Positions 14,017 to 21,574 of a stretch of DNA of 64,000 bases are shown here, piece after piece. The position numbers and the translations under genes were made by a program. This DNA is from JBDHWI01 sp964590135 (GTDB lineage Bacteria > Chloroflexota > Anaerolineae > J036 > Brachytrichaceae): NCBI GenBank assembly GCA_964590135.1, contig CAZPVX010000007.1, positions 84,666 through 148,665 on the forward strand. Direction: 5' to 3'. How positions within the stretch are numbered: position 1 is the first letter of the stretch; every line of letters starts with the position of its first letter. The notes beneath the pieces are model-generated. The model was given only the letters and a program-made list of their open reading frames with translations. It was not told where the DNA came from and did not search any database.

Positions 14017-14334
14017 TTATGGGGCGGGGCTAATCCAGTCATCGTCGAGCAGGTCAAGTGCCTTGATACATTCCGTGACTGCGCCGGCAATGATGCTGTT
14101 GGAATCGGCGCTGATTTGACCTTTGCCTGCGTGGACTTGTCGCTCGAAGCTATACAGCGTGGAAGCGCCATGCCACAACGAAAGGATGTGAGCCGGCGCG
14201 TTTTCTTTCATCCACTTCAGCACGCAGTGCGTAGCCAAAATCGCCAATTCGCTGCTTTGACTTGGGGAGAACGTCTGGCCGAGCGGTTTGCGCCCGGATT
14301 CGATGGGGGATGGATTAAACTTAATCTCAGCCAT
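14017..14334 (-). CDS. Hypothetical protein in the insertion cassette
   Basis: A 104-aa protein (MAEIKFNPSPIESGRKPLGQ...), with AGGTG 5 nt before the ATG. It is helical with acidic ends and no recognised domain. It lies between the RHH gene and the nuclease gene and is probably co-transcribed. Confidence 0.55.
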   Translation of the reverse strand: MAEIKFNPSPIESGRKPLGQTFSPSQSSELAILATHCVLKWMKENAPAHILSLWHGASTLYSFERQVHAGKGQISADSNSIIAGAVTECIKALDLLDDDWISPAP

Positions 14335-14405
14335 ATCGCCACCTCTGATGGCGTGTTGGTTAGGGCTGCATCGGTGCGTCAACACCTGTGCAGCCCGTCC
14401 TCTAA

Positions 14406-14564
14406 TTACTTTTTGGACTCCAACCGCTTCGATTCGGCTTCAACTAGGCGGTTCACTATCTCGACAAGGCTCTCGTTCTTGCCTTCTTTAATCAGCAGAA
14501 GTGCCTTGACCTTGTTTAGCAACTCCCAAGTTGTTTTCCAAATACGAAACTGTTGGTATTCCAT
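14406..14564 (-). CDS. Ribbon-helix-helix regulator in the insertion cassette
   Basis: A 52-aa protein. MEYQQFRIWKTTWELLNKVK, then ESLVEIVNRLVEAES, is the strand-helix-helix pattern of CopG/Arc-type regulators. An in-frame ATG at 14594 exists, but the shorter start fits the family and follows an operator-like palindrome. Read leftward, TTGACA (14596-14601), 16 nt, TGCAAT and 9 nt lead to the ATG. It probably represses its own cassette. Confidence 0.6.
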   Translation of the reverse strand: MEYQQFRIWKTTWELLNKVKALLLIKEGKNESLVEIVNRLVEAESKRLESKK

Positions 14565-14566
14565 GC

Positions 14567-14584
14567 ACGCATCATTGCATGCGT
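14567..14584. promoter_or_regulatory. Operator-like palindrome of the cassette promoter
   Basis: ACGCAT-CATTGC-ATGCGT, with perfect 6-bp arms, overlaps the -10 region of the leftward cassette promoter just upstream of the RHH gene, as expected for autoregulation. Confidence 0.5.
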
Positions 14585-14733
14585 TTGCATACATTTGTCA
14601 AGAGGTGAATGCCGGCATCCTCGAACGTTTGAGCAAGATGGGACTCTCGCCAGTGCTGGAGACGGTGGTTCAGACAGCATAAATATTCACACTAGGGATT
14701 CACATTTAGCTCGAAATGTAGGTTAAACGAAAG

Positions 14734-14759
14734 AACTATCGCGAAGTAACTATCACGAA
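14734..14759 (+). repeat. Two 12-nt direct repeats before terS
   Basis: AACTATCGCGAA (14734-14745) and AACTATCACGAA (14748-14759) are spaced 14 bp apart and end at the terS start codon. They could be a regulator site or part of a packaging (cos/pac) site recognised by TerS. Confidence 0.45.
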
Positions 14760-15332
14760 ATGGCACGAACGCGTAACACCAACAAGGAGATCACGCAGCA
14801 TCGCGAGATGCGTGCGTTCGAATTGCGTCAGCAACTGTGGACGCACGAGCGCATCGCCAAAGATTTGGGTGTCGAGCGCAGCGCCGTGACGAAGATGCTG
14901 AAGCGCATCAACAAGCGATACAGCGACCGACTTGCAGAGGAGGTCAAGCGCATTCGTGCCGAGCATACGCTGCACTTGGAACACATGGCAGACGAGGCCA
15001 TGCAGGCGTGGATTGCATCAAAACAGCCGGCGAAGGATGCGCGCCGGCGGAAGACAGTGAGGCGCGGGGAAGAGGAAGAGAACCGCGTGCAGACGCAAAA
15101 CGCCGATCCGCGCTTTCTCGCAGAGGCGAGGGCGGCGCTGGCTGACATTCGCGACATCTGGGGCGTGGACACACCGTCCAAATTCTCACTGACTGATCCG
15201 ACTGGCGCGGATGGGCAGCCGGCGAAGTTGGTGATTGAGGTAGTCAGACGGGATGACATGACGCATGGCGACATACACGGTGCAGATGGTGCTGCCGAAC
15301 CTGCATCAGAAACAGGCGCAAATCAAGCGTGA
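14760..15332 (+). CDS. terS: Terminase small subunit
   Basis: A 190-aa protein. The N-terminal helix-turn-helix (LRQQLWTHERIAKDLGVERS, then AVTKMLKRINKRY) is followed by a long charged helix for oligomerisation and a tail. It directly precedes and overlaps the large terminase gene (68 nt). TerS recognises the packaging site and hands DNA to TerL. No Shine-Dalgarno; the direct repeats end at its start. Confidence 0.75.
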   Translation: MARTRNTNKEITQHREMRAFELRQQLWTHERIAKDLGVERSAVTKMLKRINKRYSDRLAEEVKRIRAEHTLHLEHMADEAMQAWIASKQPAKDARRRKTVRRGEEEENRVQTQNADPRFLAEARAALADIRDIWGVDTPSKFSLTDPTGADGQPAKLVIEVVRRDDMTHGDIHGADGAAEPASETGANQA

Positions 15333-16485
15333 GGCGGCGCGGTTCAATGTGCTCGCGTGCGGAAGGCGTTTCGGCAAGGATGTGCTAGGGCATGAACTCG
15401 CGGTCGACACGTTGTTGGCCGGCCGGCCTGTCGCGTGGTTCGCACCGACCTACCGAATGATGCTGGATACATTCAAAGACATGCGCAGTTTGCTGGCGCC
15501 GATTTCGACTTCTGTGAATGCCAGTGATCATCGCATCGAGGTGGTCACGGGAGGCGTGATGGATTTTTGGTCGCTCGATGGTGAGACGGTGCGTGGACGG
15601 CGATACAAGCGCGTCATCATCAATGAAGCGGCGATGGTGAGTGATCTCTTGCGCAAATGGAACGAAGCGGTGCGCCCGACGCTGGCCGATTTTGGCGGTG
15701 ATGCGTGGTTTTTGTCGACGCCACGAGGACATGATGGGTTCTGGCAGATGCACCAGCTGGGCGTTGCTGGGAAACCGGATTGGCGCGCATGGCAATTCGG
15801 CACGAGCGCAAACCCGCACATTAAATCGAGCGAGGTGGATGCGATGAGGGTGGGGATGCCGGAACGCAGCTACCTGCAGGAGATTGAGGCACAGTTTCTG
15901 GCGGATGGCTCTTTCTTTCCGAATGTCGATGCGGTGTGCGTTGCGGTGCCGACTGATCCGCTGATGAGTCATATCTACGTCGCCGGCGTTGACTGGGCGC
16001 GCGCGGCCGGAGGCGACTACACCGTGTTTGTGGTGATGGACGCAACCACGAAGACAATGGTGCATTTGCAGCGCGTCAATGGCGCTGACTTTGAATCACA
16101 GAAAGCCAGGCTCAAAGCACTCGTGGCGCGATATCGCATTCGCGACGTGCTTGCTGAATACAACGCGATGGGCGGGCCGCTGGTCGAGGCGTTGCAGCGC
16201 GATGGGCTTCCGGTGCGCGGCTTTACGACGACGGCAGCGACGAAGCACGAGATCATCAGCGCGCTGGAATTGGCGATGGATCAACGTGCCGTGACGCTGC
16301 TCAATGATGAGGCGTTAAAGGGCGAGTTGCAGGCCTATGAAAAGATCGAGCGCGCCGGCGGCTTGCCGGCCTACAGCGCGCCGGATGGGCTGCATGACGA
16401 CACAGTGATTGCGACGGCGCTGGCCTGGCACGCGGTGACCGACAGCGAGGCCGAAGCCGGCTTCGCGATGAGCTACATGAGGTAA
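15265..16485 (+). CDS. terL: Terminase large subunit (packaging ATPase-nuclease)
   Basis: A 406-aa protein. The ATPase part has a Walker A-like CGRRFGKD (~residues 33-40), FAPTYRMMLDTF, and Walker B RVIINEAA with the catalytic Glu. The RNase H-like nuclease part has GVDWARAAGGDYTVFVVMD, AEYNAMG and the late GLHDDTV Asp pair. Near-normal length for the Terminase_6/17 group. It drives DNA into the prohead through the portal encoded next; the stop overlaps the portal start. Confidence 0.93.
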   Translation: MATYTVQMVLPNLHQKQAQIKREAARFNVLACGRRFGKDVLGHELAVDTLLAGRPVAWFAPTYRMMLDTFKDMRSLLAPISTSVNASDHRIEVVTGGVMDFWSLDGETVRGRRYKRVIINEAAMVSDLLRKWNEAVRPTLADFGGDAWFLSTPRGHDGFWQMHQLGVAGKPDWRAWQFGTSANPHIKSSEVDAMRVGMPERSYLQEIEAQFLADGSFFPNVDAVCVAVPTDPLMSHIYVAGVDWARAAGGDYTVFVVMDATTKTMVHLQRVNGADFESQKARLKALVARYRIRDVLAEYNAMGGPLVEALQRDGLPVRGFTTTAATKHEIISALELAMDQRAVTLLNDEALKGELQAYEKIERAGGLPAYSAPDGLHDDTVIATALAWHAVTDSEAEAGFAMSYMR

Positions 16486-18008
16486 TGATGACACAGATCA
16501 ACCCAGTTCAGATGGCATTTGCGTCTTGGCAGGCGAGCGAGGAGCTTGCGCGGCAGCGCGAGATCGTGGATGCACGCATCTATTACGAGGGAGCGCAACT
16601 CATTCAGACGACTGATCGTATCCGCGCTTTGCTCGGCCTGAGCGCGGGCGCAGAGGTGAAACTCAAGCTCAACATCATCCGCACGGTCGTCACGGCCATC
16701 ACAGAACGCATGGCGGTGAAGAAAGTCGGCGCCATTGCCATGACGCCAGTGGCAGGCGACGATGAGGCGGCGAGTGCGGCGACGATGAAACTTGCGGCGT
16801 GGGCAGACCGGACATGGGCGCTGAATGCGCTCGATGTCATACAGGATGAGGTCTACACCGACGCGGTCAATGAAGGCGAAGGGTTCATCGTTGTCGATTG
16901 GGACGACACAGGCAAGCGTGTGCGCATGTTGCCGCATCCGCGCTATACCGACACGATGGCGCGCCCGACGACGCGCGCCGACGGTGACGTGCTGCGCGCC
17001 GGCAGTGGCTACGGCGATGGCTTTGGCGTGAAACTGTTCCACGAAAACGGTGACCCGAACCAACCGGTCATTCGCGCCTCGAAGCGATGGCGCGAGGAGA
17101 TGCAGAACGGACAAGCGCGTTTGCGGCTGACCGAGTATTACCCAGGCCGGATTGAGAAATACATCGTGAACGGCGCCGGCGTGATGCCGCATCAGGACGA
17201 TGGTGACGCAACGTGGCCGCTGCCGTGGGTGGACGCGAATGGCCAGCCGCTGGGTGTGCCGGTGTTTGCCGCAACGAATCCTGACCGCCGGCCGGAAGCG
17301 CTGGATGCGTGGCCAATTCAGGACGCTGTGAATCAGGCGCTGCTCGACCTGATGGCCGGCAATCGCATCGCGGCATTTCGTATTTTCAAAATCTTCGGTT
17401 TCAACCTGACGACGGACGGGCAGCAGCCAAAGGCCGACAGATCGAACTGGGCATCGATTGAGCCAGGCGGGATTTATGGCGCGCCGGGCAAGTCGCCCAG
17501 CGAAGCAGGGTTTGACCCGATTGATGGCATGTCGCCGGAAGCGTTTTTGAAGACGCTGAATGAATTGATCCAGAAGGCGGCGAGCGTGACGGACACGCCG
17601 CTGTCGCGCTTTCAGATCACGGGGCAGGTGGCCGGCGCCGACACGCAGGCCGAATACAAAGAGCCACTCTACGCGAAGGTGGAGCGGCGACAGCGGCGCC
17701 TTGGCGCGATGTGGGTTGACGCGTTTCAGATGGCGCTGAAATTGGAGCGGCTGTATGGCGATGCGTCGCTGTCTGAGCAGGCTGATTTTGACGTGGTGTG
17801 GACGCCGGCGAAACCGCGCAGTGTGACCGAACTGGCGTCTGAGGCCGCAGCGAAGAAAGCGAGCGGCGTGCCGGAAGAGACCATTTGGCGCGAAGTGTGG
17901 GGCTACAGCGAGGAGCAGGTCAAAACGATGAAGGCCGAGGAGAGCTATGCGCAGCGGCAGGCGCTGGTGGCCGGCGCGCTGGGTGCGCAGGGAGTGAGAA
18001 ATGGGTGA
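16485..18008 (+). CDS. Portal protein (SPP1 Gp6-like)
   Basis: A 507-aa protein directly after terL, with typical portal length. Features include an N-terminal helical region, LKLNIIRTVVTAITERMAVK, a central segment with PWVDANGQPLGVPVF, and a C-terminal helical crown (KKASGVPEETIWREVWGYSE, EQVKTMKAEE), as in SPP1_Gp6-like portals. It forms the dodecameric vertex through which DNA passes. Overlaps the next gene by 8 nt. Confidence 0.88.
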   Translation: MMTQINPVQMAFASWQASEELARQREIVDARIYYEGAQLIQTTDRIRALLGLSAGAEVKLKLNIIRTVVTAITERMAVKKVGAIAMTPVAGDDEAASAATMKLAAWADRTWALNALDVIQDEVYTDAVNEGEGFIVVDWDDTGKRVRMLPHPRYTDTMARPTTRADGDVLRAGSGYGDGFGVKLFHENGDPNQPVIRASKRWREEMQNGQARLRLTEYYPGRIEKYIVNGAGVMPHQDDGDATWPLPWVDANGQPLGVPVFAATNPDRRPEALDAWPIQDAVNQALLDLMAGNRIAAFRIFKIFGFNLTTDGQQPKADRSNWASIEPGGIYGAPGKSPSEAGFDPIDGMSPEAFLKTLNELIQKAASVTDTPLSRFQITGQVAGADTQAEYKEPLYAKVERRQRRLGAMWVDAFQMALKLERLYGDASLSEQADFDVVWTPAKPRSVTELASEAAAKKASGVPEETIWREVWGYSEEQVKTMKAEESYAQRQALVAGALGAQGVRNG

Positions 18009-18354
18009 TGAACTCGATCTTCCTGCGCTCAATGAACTGTTGGCGCTGGCGGCTGGATATACGTTGCAGGAGACGCCGGCGCAGCTGGTCGAGTTGGGTT
18101 TGACAGGCATGACATGGCGCAGCCCAAAAGGGCACTGGCTGCTGAGCGGATTGCCCGTGTTTGTGAAAAACCTGAATGCCATGCGAGAAGTCGAAAAGGA
18201 AATAGAAGCGCGCGGGTTGTGCGAGCAATATCTTTCGGCGCTGGAAGATATTGCGCAACCGGCGACATGCGCATTCTGGAATCTGGTGCACGCCACCGCA
18301 GAACAACGCGCACGGGCTGCGTTGACAGTGTTGGAGGGAGTGAAGAATGGATAA
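18001..18354 (+). CDS. Hypothetical head-region protein
   Basis: A 117-aa helical protein between portal and MuF-like genes, overlapping both neighbours by 8 nt. No domain recognised. It may be a head accessory protein. Confidence 0.6.
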   Translation: MGDELDLPALNELLALAAGYTLQETPAQLVELGLTGMTWRSPKGHWLLSGLPVFVKNLNAMREVEKEIEARGLCEQYLSALEDIAQPATCAFWNLVHATAEQRARAALTVLEGVKNG

Positions 18355-18550
18355 CGAATCCGAAATCGAGAAACTACAGAAGCAAATCGAATTTTTGATT
18401 TCAGAAATTCAACTTCTTCGCGCTGAGGTCACTGCGACTCGGGCGCAGGTGGCGGCATTGCCGTATGTGCAACCGTATCCACCATCACCATGGATATGGC
18501 GTCCGATTACGTGGAGCGGCACTGCCGCAGGTAACTACGCGATCAGATGA
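18347..18550 (+). CDS. Small coiled-coil protein
   Basis: A 67-aa protein. Residues 1-40 form a strong coiled coil (ESEIEKLQKQIEFLISEIQL). A Pro/Trp-rich tail follows (PYPPSPWIWRPITW). It overlaps both neighbours (8 and 4 nt). Function unknown. Confidence 0.6.
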   Translation: MDNESEIEKLQKQIEFLISEIQLLRAEVTATRAQVAALPYVQPYPPSPWIWRPITWSGTAAGNYAIR

Positions 18551-19542
18551 CTACACCACACGCGCGCGCAGTGCAAAACGCCGGAAGGACGACTGACCGG
18601 CTGGGACGGCTGTTCGACCGGCTCGGACATGCCGAGAGCAGGCGTGGGGTGTTTCGCGCATACCGCAGCGCACTGGCTGCGCTGGATGGAGACCTGACGC
18701 TGAGCCTGTTTGATGATGTGACGAGCAGCCTGCGACGCAGCGTAGAGCTTGAGATCGATGCGCTGCTGGAAGATGCGCTGTCGCTTGGCATCGAGCAGGG
18801 GCAGCGCGACGCATCGACGTATGGCCTCATCGTCGATCCGGCCAGCGACATGAGCGTGCCGGCGGATGCACTGGCTGCGATTCTGGCGACGCTGGACGGG
18901 CAAATTGCATCGTCGCGCGCGCTGCTGCTACTCGGTGAGGACGGCGCGCAGATCATCGGTGACCTTTCGACAGGCTCAGGGCGTGCCGGCGTGCTGACGC
19001 CCGCGCCGGTGACATCGAACGCAGCGCGCTGGGTCGTGGCGCTGTCGGCAATCGCGTATGACATCGTAGCGCAGCGCAGCATCGTGCGCGAGACGATGCC
19101 GGCGCATCTGCGCGAAGAGGGTGTGCGGGCGGTGAGCGCAACGGCGCCGGCGCTGTTTGATGTGCGTTACGAGGGTTACGACTTCGCGCAGTTTGGCATC
19201 GGCGTGCGCGTGAAAGAGGTGCTGAGCGAGTGGGGCCGGCAGGCTGTGGCTGTGATCGACGAGCGCACGACAGATTGTTGCCTGCGCGTGCATGGACAGT
19301 GGCAGGCCTTCGGCGACGACTTCAAGCTGACCGGCACGCCGCGCTTTGCGGATGAACTGGCCGCGCCGCCGTTTCACAAGTGGTGCAGGACGGCGACGGC
19401 GCTGGTGCAGCGTCAGTATGCAGCCGATGATCTGACAACGAAGATGCGCGACGCGGCGCGAGATGAGTTGATCGCGCGAAAGACCGCAAAACCGCGCCGG
19501 AAAGTGATTACGCCGGCGAACGCATTCAGCAGGAGGGCATGA
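18547..19542 (+). CDS. MuF-like minor head / head morphogenesis protein
   Basis: A 331-aa protein. The C-terminal block (VIDERTTDCCLRVHGQ, then PPFHKWCRTATAL) matches the MuF zinc-binding-like signature (D.rTc..C...hG..f...PP.H..CR). The position after the portal fits. A host-type repeat (CCTTTCGACAGGCTCAGGGC, 18963-18982) is inserted in frame and encodes LSTGSGR around residue 140. Probably a minor capsid protein involved in assembly or ejection. Confidence 0.8.
   Translation: MTTPHARAVQNAGRTTDRLGRLFDRLGHAESRRGVFRAYRSALAALDGDLTLSLFDDVTSSLRRSVELEIDALLEDALSLGIEQGQRDASTYGLIVDPASDMSVPADALAAILATLDGQIASSRALLLLGEDGAQIIGDLSTGSGRAGVLTPAPVTSNAARWVVALSAIAYDIVAQRSIVRETMPAHLREEGVRAVSATAPALFDVRYEGYDFAQFGIGVRVKEVLSEWGRQAVAVIDERTTDCCLRVHGQWQAFGDDFKLTGTPRFADELAAPPFHKWCRTATALVQRQYAADDLTTKMRDAARDELIARKTAKPRRKVITPANAFSRRA
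18963..18982. repeat. Dispersed REP-like repeat, copy 2 (variant)
   Basis: CCTTTCGACAGGCTCAGGGC, in frame inside the MuF-like gene. Confidence 0.7.
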
Positions 19543-19745
19543 GACACATGGACGAAGCGACGCGCAAGGCACTTGAAGATGCTTATTCGCAACTGATGCG
19601 CGCGGCGAAGAACATTCGCCGGCTGCTGGATGGCGAGCCGGCGCAGATGCTGAACGCGTGCGATCTTCAACGCGCCAGTATTGCCGGTGTGATATTGCCG
19701 GAAATCATGCCAAAGGCTGCTGACACGGCGCGCCGGAACGACTAA
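19539..19745 (+). CDS. Small hypothetical head-region protein
   Basis: A 68-aa helical protein. The first ATG overlaps the previous stop; a second ATG at 19548 lies 11 nt after AGGAGG and is an equally possible start. No domain recognised. Confidence 0.5.
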   Translation: MRHMDEATRKALEDAYSQLMRAAKNIRRLLDGEPAQMLNACDLQRASIAGVILPEIMPKAADTARRND

Positions 19746-19755
19746 GCTGATACGC

Positions 19756-20358
19756 ATGAAGAAGTTCATCGCGTTCATGGTGATCGCGTTGCCACTCACG
19801 GCGATTCTGAGCATGGCTGCCGGTTTCTGGTATGTTGCCAATGCGCGGCGCGTGCCGGCGATGATGGAAGAGCCGGCGCGGTTCCCGCCCACACCGCAGC
19901 CAGCGACCATTGGCGATGTGCCATTACAAATACAACCGCCCGCCATGCCTACCGAGTTGCCGGTGGTAAGCGAGGACGATAACAAGCGCGCAAAACTTCT
20001 TTACGCCATGCAATTCAACGATATTGCACGGCGCGGCAATGAAATCTTAAAGGTGCTTGAAGTTAAGCTTTCCATTCCTGCCGTTGATTCAGCAGATTGG
20101 CGTGAAGGTATGCGTGTTTATTTGGATGGGCTGTCAGAAATCACAAAACAGTATCGTGCGCTCGTGCCACCAACGGGGATGCACGATGTGCATGTTTTTG
20201 TGCTTCGCTTTGCAGATACACAGGAGACTTTTATCAATAAAGTGCGTGAGGCAATTGAAACTCGCGATAGCAGCAAAGTGCGCGAGGCAACATCGTATGC
20301 CAAGCCAATGGCATGGGCGATGGAAGACATCGGCACGATGCTTTCTTCTGTGAAGTAA
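19756..20358 (+). CDS. Exported or membrane-anchored hypothetical protein
   Basis: A 200-aa protein with an N-terminal TM/signal segment (FIAFMVIALPLTAILSMAAG), a Pro-rich linker and a helical C-terminal domain (IARRGNEILKVLEVKLSIPA...). It interrupts the head module and its second half has lower GC, so it is probably a moron gene expressed from the lysogen. The terminator at 20448 follows it. No family recognised. Confidence 0.6.
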   Translation: MKKFIAFMVIALPLTAILSMAAGFWYVANARRVPAMMEEPARFPPTPQPATIGDVPLQIQPPAMPTELPVVSEDDNKRAKLLYAMQFNDIARRGNEILKVLEVKLSIPAVDSADWREGMRVYLDGLSEITKQYRALVPPTGMHDVHVFVLRFADTQETFINKVREAIETRDSSKVREATSYAKPMAWAMEDIGTMLSSVK

Positions 20359-20447
20359 AAAGTAGTAGAATTTCAATCAATCAAATACGCGCCCATTTGC
20401 ATGGCCGGCACTGCCGCCTGTGCGAATGAAGCGAACGCCGCAAGACT
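20359..20447 (+). ncRNA. Possible short transcript before a strong terminator
   Basis: The 165-nt gap before the scaffold gene holds TAGAAT (~20368-20373), no ORF, and then a strong terminator. This resembles the units at 5706 and 11204, but the -35 is poor. It may simply be the 3' UTR of the preceding gene. Confidence 0.25.
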
Positions 20448-20481
20448 GCGCCGCTCGGAGTGATTCCGAGCGGCGCTTTTT
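20448..20481 (+). terminator. Rho-independent terminator inside the late region
   Basis: A 12-bp perfect stem (20448-20459 / 20465-20476) with a 5-nt loop, followed by TTTTT. It is the strongest terminator in the window and lies in the late operon, so either antitermination or a new promoter must serve the capsid genes. Confidence 0.9.
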
Positions 20482-20523
20482 GGTTTTCCCTCGCGGGATG
20501 CGAGAGATAGGTGTGATACCGAA

Positions 20524-21132
20524 ATGGCAGAGAACGAACAACCAACCCTTCGACAAGCTCAGGGCGAGACCCCGACGACACAACCCGCAGCGCAGAACAC
20601 GCAAACACCGGCAGGCGCGACGCCGCCGGTGCTGACGTGGGATGCGTGGCACAGCAGCTTGAATGATGAGCAGCGCAAATTGATCGAGTCGCGATTCAGC
20701 GACGACACAAAGACGTTGAAGAGCGCGCTCGATAAGGAGCGCGACGAGGCGAAGCAACTCGCAAAGCAGATCAAAGACTTGCAGGGCAAGTCCGAGAAGG
20801 GCAGCGAGTTGGAGAAAGCCTTGAGTGATTTGCAGGCGCAACTGGCCGCCGCGACGCAGGAGAAACAGTTCATCCTGGACGCGCCGGCGAAAGGCGTGAG
20901 CAACATCAAGGCGGCCTACAAGCTCGCACTGGCTGATGGGTTGATCGATGCGAAGGGCGCGGTGGATTGGGATGCGCTGAAGGGCGCATACCCCGAATTG
21001 TTTGCGCAACCGAAGCCGGCTGCGCCGCCGAACACCAACGCCGGCGCGAAGAGCGCCGGCGTGGAGAAAACCTACGGCGGGTTGTCGCTGAGTGACGTTG
21101 CCAAACGCTACAACATTCGAGCGCCTCAATAG
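20524..21132 (+). CDS. Scaffolding protein
   Basis: A 202-aa acidic protein dominated by a coiled coil (residues ~60-120, SALDKERDEAKQLAKQIKDL), directly upstream of the decoration and major capsid genes. This is the usual place and style of a capsid scaffold. The N-terminus contains the dispersed repeat CCTTCGACAAGCTCAGGGC (20547-20565), translated LRQAQGE. No clear Shine-Dalgarno. Confidence 0.72.
   Translation: MAENEQPTLRQAQGETPTTQPAAQNTQTPAGATPPVLTWDAWHSSLNDEQRKLIESRFSDDTKTLKSALDKERDEAKQLAKQIKDLQGKSEKGSELEKALSDLQAQLAAATQEKQFILDAPAKGVSNIKAAYKLALADGLIDAKGAVDWDALKGAYPELFAQPKPAAPPNTNAGAKSAGVEKTYGGLSLSDVAKRYNIRAPQ
20547..20565. repeat. Dispersed REP-like repeat, copy 3
   Basis: CCTTCGACAAGCTCAGGGC, in frame near the N-terminus of the scaffold gene, read as LRQAQGE. 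Confidence 0.8.
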
Positions 21133-21149
21133 AGGCAGGAGCAAAAACA

Positions 21150-21533
21150 ATGGCAATCACCTTGCCTTCTGATTTGACGAAGATTCGCCCGCTGGAGGGC
21201 GCAATTGTTCGCCGGCTGACTGCCGGCACCGGCGGCGTGACCGAAGGCGCTGTCGTGGTGGACGGCTCGGACGGCGTTGTGCTGGCCGACGGCAACGCCG
21301 GCAACAAGCTGGTGAAGGGCATTGCGCTGAAGGCTGCGTCCGCCGGCAACGTGTGCCCGGTGGTGGTGTTCGGCCCGGTGGGCGGATACACGGGTTGCAC
21401 CGTGGGCGCGGCCATCTATCCCGATGACACCACGGCTGGCCTGGCGACCGAGACGGCATCGACCTACAAGATTGCGGTGGGCACCGCTGAGACGGCCGCC
21501 ATCGTGTTTGTCAAGCCTGGCTACATCCCCTAA
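21150..21533 (+). CDS. Head decoration protein (DUF2190-like)
   Basis: A 127-aa all-beta protein rich in Gly/Ala/Val (VVVDGSDGVVLADGNAGNKL, then VFGPVGGYTG), as in capsid decoration proteins lying between scaffold and major capsid genes. Good Shine-Dalgarno (GGAG). It probably stabilises the mature head. Confidence 0.65.
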   Translation: MAITLPSDLTKIRPLEGAIVRRLTAGTGGVTEGAVVVDGSDGVVLADGNAGNKLVKGIALKAASAGNVCPVVVFGPVGGYTGCTVGAAIYPDDTTAGLATETASTYKIAVGTAETAAIVFVKPGYIP

Positions 21534-21574
21534 TTGGGCTGAAGCCGAATTGACTCACAACAGGAGAAAAAGAC

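Larger units (their letters stand above)
13228..14619 (-). mobile_element. HNH-endonuclease insertion cassette
   Basis: A 1392-bp segment between 5-bp GCATC repeats. It carries three genes opposite in direction to the split gene: an RHH-type regulator, a 104-aa unknown and an HNH nuclease. Its lower GC and non-host codon use (AAA/AAT-rich nuclease gene) mark it as foreign. No transposase or terminal inverted repeats are seen. The boundaries are inferred from frame rejoining, so a few bases of uncertainty remain. Confidence 0.5.
13069..14682 (+). pseudogene. Small phage gene split by a 1.39-kb insertion
   Basis: The gene starts at the ATG 13069, with AGGAG 5 nt upstream, and reads MQIETAAIASLSLMPAEIVP, then ALVQRASGRI up to 13227. 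The frame resumes at 14620 with LERLSKMGLSPVLETVVQTA and a stop at 14682. Joining the halves gives a continuous ~73-aa helical protein. Both junctions carry GCATC (13223-13227 and 14615-14619). The inserted 1392 bp is a multiple of three and happens to stay open in this frame, but its translation is an antisense shadow of the three leftward genes inside. Confidence 0.55.

Noticed and set aside
16473..18296. 607-codon leftward ORF opposite the portal gene
   Set aside because: Antisense shadow; it lies inside a coherent rightward structural operon and shows no domain.
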